A stretch of DNA of 64,000 nt, from NCBI GenBank assembly GCA_025558075.1, contig JAHLKF010000025.1, forward strand, positions 186,001 to 250,000. The letters run 5' to 3'. The notes beneath the pieces were generated by a model, which was given only the letters and a program-made list of their open reading frames with translations, did not search any database and was not told the DNA's origin. The translations under genes were made by a program, and so were the position numbers. Shown here piece after piece: positions 59,575-64,000 of the stretch (position 1 is its first letter; every line of letters starts with the position of its first letter). The stretch is from Gaertneriomyces semiglobifer (Eukaryota > Chytridiomycota > Chytridiomycetes > Spizellomycetales > Spizellomycetaceae).

Positions 59575-62500
59575 TCAAATCTCAATCGGCTGGTATGTTG
59601 GTCGGCGGAAATGTCGCATTTGCGCACCCTTTTCCTGAGGGCGGAAAGGTGCATGGCCTCCATATGGTTTCGGAATGGGTAATTCACCGACAAGCCCCTT
59701 CCCAGCTACATCCGGAATGTAAGCGTTCGGTCTTGGTTCAGCTGTCGTTCGCAAATTGCTGTACACAAAGAATTCCTCATCCCTGGTGGTAAAATTGTCT
59801 CAGCGGGCCTGTTGGACCTTGCACTGAGATAACAAAGAGAGACTTACACATCCAAGTAGCCACCGGCTGCAGCCCTTCGTTGGCGATCACGCAAGGCTTC
59901 CAATTCCTGTTCTCGTTGCGCACGTCGCCTTTCAGCGCGAATAAAGTGTTTCTCAACCTCTTCGGTAGGTACTTCTCCAGAGGCTAATCGCTGACGGGCT
60001 TCCTCCAACAACTTCTCCTAAATAAGATTGCAATCAGTTGTAACTACATACACTACGCAATGACCGAAGGATTACCTTATCACATTTTTCCTGGTAGAGG
60101 CCCATTGTCAATGCTTGATGCATCGCCAACTCCGAAACGCGGGCCATCATTGCCTTAGTCACATGCTTGATACGCTTCGATAGGTCATTGACCTTGCCGG
60201 ACACTTCATTACTACCAGATCGCCCATCTAATGTCTGCCGCTTCAATCGGTCCGTCAAGGTCATGATCTCCTCAAGGATTAGGTCCTTCTCTAAAAGGCG
60301 TTCCTGTTCACGTTTGGTTTAGCTTACTTCCCCGCAAGCCCGCGAGAAGGAAAACTGACCTCCTTCTCAGCCAACTTCTCCTCCAGTTGCTGTATTTTTT
60401 CATTGAGCTGTTTCTGGCCGGGATCGGCACCACCGAGGTCACGCGTCCTTCCTTCCATATGCGGGCTCTCCATCCGCTCGCTGAGTTCAGCCACATGGCG
60501 TTTGACTGTCTGAACTTGCTCCGAGACCGTTTTCAGGCGCGATTCCCACTCTTCCACTTCAGGACGCGTAACTGTAGTCTTGCTCCATTCCACTTGCCGA
60601 CGCAGGTCATTTGCGATGATCTGAAGTTTGCGAATTTCGTCTTCACGATCCATGAGCTCCTTATCTCCTTTTAGCATCACATCTTGTTGGAGGTTGAGTT
60701 TTTCGTACAATATGCAAAGTTCGTCATTGCGATCCAACAATTGCATTCCAGCGGCGTTCCTTGTGTTTACAAGGCTCTCGTGGCGAGCTTTGAGGGCCAC
60801 TAGATCAGTCTCGGCTGCAGTAATCATGAGCTGGAGAGCCTCTATCCGCGACAGATGCTGATCAATTTCATCTAAAACAGGATCAGTACGCTATCTGTCG
60901 GCATGCATTGGTAACGGAGGTGCGCACCTCTCCGTTCACGGTATTCAAGTAAAAGTTTATTGGCTTCATTTTTGGCTGAATCCCGCTGAGCATATGCAGC
61001 TGTATTTGCTTGACGACGTTTCTTTAAAATGAAAAGCGAGCCATCAAAATTTGAAACCTCGAGTCTGACTCATTAGAAAAAGAGTAGTAACTCACTGCAA
61101 GTTCCCGATCTTTGTTGGCAATTTCATGCCGCAATATATCAATCTCATTTGATAATATACGTATTTTTTCCTTCATTTCCGCCGCTCTTTGAGTAGTTAC
61201 TTGTATTTGATTCAGCTGGAGGTAAAGTAATTGGTTATCATCTCGCTGCAAGGGCATGTTGAAGATACTCACGTATTTGTTCCGCTCATTCTTGACAACG
61301 TCATAAAGCTGAGCAAACTCGCGAAGACGCATTATCGCTTCCTGACACCTTTTTGATGCATCCAGTACGGCCACTTCCTTAACCGCAAGGTCATCCTTTA
61401 TCGCCTTCATTTTATTCCGAATGCGTAGTATTTCCCGCGCCTATAACATAATGAAATTGATCAGGAGGTTTCCAAATGGTAATGGATGGCCTCAAGCGGA
61501 AAATTTACCTTGATCTCCTTCTCAACTGATACCTCGTCCAGCTGCTTACGCAGGCCGGCAGTTGCAGCAATCCGCTCCTCTAACTCTTCTTCCATTCGCC
61601 TGTTCACCCCCAGCTCTCGTGCTAACAGTTCTCCTTCTGCCCTTTCTCCATTATCGGCTTTCAGGAAATCGTACATCAGGAGATCTATTTGCTTCCGCAG
61701 TTCCTGGCATTGCTTTCGAAAATGCTTTTCATCTCTCTTTGCGGACTCAACTTGTCTCTTGTGTTCCACAAGCTGCTGCTCCAAAAGCGGGGTGGACAAG
61801 CGAATATTGTTGACTGTAGTCTCCAATCGGCAGAACGACTTAAGCAGCGAATCCTTCTCACGCAATGTACGAAGCAGAACATCATGCTCTCGTTTGATCT
61901 AGCACCGCAGAGTGTTACTTATCCTGGCAGCTGGACGCAAGGAGTTCGTCGGGCAAACGAGCCTACCTCATGCACACACTTTTTCATGTCAAGGTCCAAA
62001 CGCACACGCTCGGCTTGCTGCACTGCAAGCTGTTCTCTGGCCAGCTCATGCTGTTTGAAAATCTCATCACACTGTCGCTCCATTTCGTGAATCTCGGCGC
62101 GTCTTTGTTCATATTCCGCCGCCTGATCTAATTTGTGCTCTTCCAAATCCTACTTGCGGGACCTGGGGTAAGTCCGCTGGTGTTGCGCGTATGACAGGTG
62201 CGGCATAAATCTTGCCTTCCTTTTCTTAGCAAGTCGTTCCAACTCTTTGTCCAACTGTTGTGCCAGAGTTCCTTGCTTCACGTTTTCCACAACTAACGAG
62301 TTGATGGCATCGCGAAGGACTTCAGAGTTCTTCCTATGAGCGAGAATTGCGTAAAGGAACCGCATTGTCTGTTGTGACAACCCAAACTGCGTACAATATC
62401 TTCTGCGGCATCTCACTTGCTTGGCTGAAGGCAGAGGCGTGCTTTTCCTTCTCAATCTCCAAGCGTTCCACCTCATGCATGACCATTTCATATGTTTGAT

Positions 62501-63463
62501 CTTTTTCTTCTTGATCCTTCTCAAGGTTCTCAATCTGATGTCGTCGTTGTATCACTTCCAACTGTAATCAAATGAATAAGAAGGCAGTTCCTGACGTCTC
62601 TACTTGCATATGTAGCACCTTTAGCTCTTTACTTGATGCTAGCAACTGAGGCTCCAACATGTCAGCCTTATGACGACGAATCTCCTCGATATCTTCCACT
62701 AGAGTCCGCTTCTTCTCTTGGGCTTCTTCAGTGTCCTGTTGCAACCGAACTTCACGTTCTTTAGCGAGCTTGACTTCATTCTCCGCCTAAGAAAACTGGC
62801 CTGGTCAATCATCATCATGCCATAATTGCAGACGCAACCTGACGTTTGCTCATACTTTCATAAGTTCTCGCCGAAGTTGTCCAATTTCGGTGTTCTCCGT
62901 AAACTGTTTGCTGGCCGTTCGATCAATTTCGAGCCTCTGCTTTTGTACATCTTGTGCGACATCTTTGACTTTCTTGATTAACTGCTTCTCGTATTCTGCG
63001 CATGACAAGAGAAAACCATGTAGTGACCGCATTCGATTTTCCAAATCATTGACCCTATATAGTCACATTGTTCAAGGCACACGTTATGATAAAAGATTGT
63101 AGGTCAAACTTACGCATCCTCGCTAGCGTCTCCTTTCGCACGTAAGCTTTCTAGAAACTTGAACCCTGGCGAAATCTCTATATTGAATAGCGCTCCCACG
63201 TAAAACTCCTCATCACCCTGCTGGTCGTCGCCGTCCCCAGCCAACGTGGTCGCAGACTTTCGAGTAGGAGATGTCAGGCTTCTCGGTGTGCGCAACGACG
63301 ACCCGTCGCCTCCCGATCGCGTTGCATCAGGATCGTTTAGAGATGTATCTGCAGAATAATCAGAGCCTTAAGCGCTGGATCCAAGCATTGATGCAATCTT
63401 GCGAAGTTCAAACCGACCTGCACTGGTGTTGTCGCGAGCTGGATCCTTACCAGACATGCTCAT
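59575..63463 (-). CDS. CCDC146: Coiled-coil centriole/flagellum protein CCDC146 (MBO2)
   Basis: Long coiled-coil protein of centrioles and flagella; the Chlamydomonas homologue is MBO2. The first coding exon is only 13 nt (63451-63463, M-S-M-S plus one base), joining TSLNDPDATRSGGDGSSLRT and a Ser/Thr-rich segment. Then come heptad-rich exons: VNDLENRMRSLHGFLLSCAE, RREIHEMERQ-type stretches, VNNIRLSTPLLEQQLVEHKR, LREFAQLYDVVKNERNKYVS (61250-61340), ALKARHESLVNTRNAAGMQL, NDELCILYEKLNLQQDVMLK and KHVTKAMMARVSELAMHQAL (60090-60160). The C-terminal signature is RPNAYIPDVAGKG, IPKPYGGHAPFRPQEKG and AQMRHFRRPTYQPIEI (59575-59740), which matches the conserved end of CCDC146. At least ten exons; borders are approximate. 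Confidence 0.88.
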
Positions 63464-63699
63464 GTGAGAAACCTGCCCAACAAGCGAAGCTCTTGTGCAG
63501 CAGACTCGCGGATTCCCGAGAAAATCTTGGGAGTTGAGTTAAGCATCCTGTATTCCTTTGCCAATTGTTACTATTTTAATGAACGGGTCTCAACATGTTT
63601 TGATACTCGGTGAAAAGGTTAACTCCGACGTGATGACCTTCGGCGCGATCTGCAACTTGCGCGTTAATAACGCCTTTACCGACAGCCGTTCAACGATCT
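63464..63699. promoter_or_regulatory. Upstream region of CCDC146
   Basis: About 240 nt between the CCDC146 start and the ATG of a possible divergent gene. No motif was recognised. Confidence 0.3.
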
Positions 63700-64000
63700 A
63701 TGAACTGGGAACAGTTGCCGGCTGCTCCACCGCCGGTACTTAACGTTATGAATCTTGATCTTGATCTTGAGAATAGGCTAGAATTTCGAAACTCACGAAC
63801 TGGTTGAAGATGAAGCCCAAATCAGGAAGACTCGACTGGACGCCAACTTGCTTCGCCTGACGAAACTGATACGAGTGGAAAACTGGAGCTGCATGGGCTA
63901 AAGTCGCGCTTGGTTACCCGCTCTTCAGTTCACATACGATCAGCACAGCTCTATGAAACCCGTGAAAGAAATGCCGCCAGCTTCTGCGGCCAAGCATCAA
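63700..64000 (+). CDS. Possible 5' end of a divergent gene, unknown product (truncated)
   Basis: ATG at 63700 opens MNWEQLPAAPPP (63700-63735). A GTACTT donor at 63736 and an ATCAG acceptor at 63821-63825 would join it in phase to EDSTGRQLASPDETDTSGKL, ELHGLKSRLVTRSSVHIRSA and QLYETRERNAASFCGQAS, which stays open to the window edge. The 90-nt intron size fits the region. The product is unrecognised; the last part looks helical. It runs off the window. Confidence 0.35.

Overview
The window is nuclear DNA from a eukaryote with many short introns, most likely a flagellated (zoosporic) early-diverging fungus such as a chytrid. Fungal signs are a fused mitochondrial ARG5,6 arginine enzyme and a Yrb30-type Ran-binding protein. 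Flagellar signs are three axonemal or centriolar genes that non-flagellated fungi have lost: DNAI7/CASC1, SPAG16/PF20 and CCDC146/MBO2. Introns are about 60-90 nt, GT-AG with one probable GC-AG, and genes are packed on both strands with intergenic gaps mostly of 100-900 nt. Splice sites were placed by reading frame and family conservation, without transcript data.

Layout. 1-7.4 kb: 3' part of a SART3/Prp24 U6 snRNP recycling factor, the BET1 SNARE, a PLP aminotransferase and ORC3. 8.2-18.9 kb: DNAI7, an M1 aminopeptidase and a TMEM94-like P-type-ATPase-related membrane protein. 19-25.3 kb: NIP7, RPB12, a mitochondrial PPR protein and, head to head with it, a mitochondrial-type prolyl-tRNA synthetase. 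25.5-38.4 kb: ALG11, a glutamine-rich TAF12, DBR1, eIF2B-gamma and the PheRS alpha chain. 38.6-48.9 kb: SPAG16/PF20, PSMG3, an AFG2-like double AAA ATPase, a 1.9 kb region with a broken reading frame, and ARG5,6. 49.8-64 kb: RPN1, tRNA-Arg(ACG), a gene-poor 1.6 kb stretch with GGGGCC repeats, an MST/Hippo-type kinase with a SARAH-like tail, a Yrb30-like protein, CCDC146, and the possible start of a further gene.

Most genes are housekeeping functions (splicing, translation, proteasome, secretion, replication licensing) with no operon-like logic. I found no mobile element, CRISPR array or prokaryote-style defence system, and no convincing new multi-gene system. The points most worth a second look are the SARAH-bearing MST kinase in a fungus, the TMEM94 homologue with a degenerate phosphorylation motif, the AFG2-like ATPase with Asn in place of the D2 Walker B glutamate, an inverted repeat of two PACE-like motifs next to the tRNA gene, the decayed frame at 45.0-45.8 kb, and unassigned coding-like stretches at 33.6-34.2, 46.04-46.21, 54.7-55.2 and 63.7-64.0 kb.
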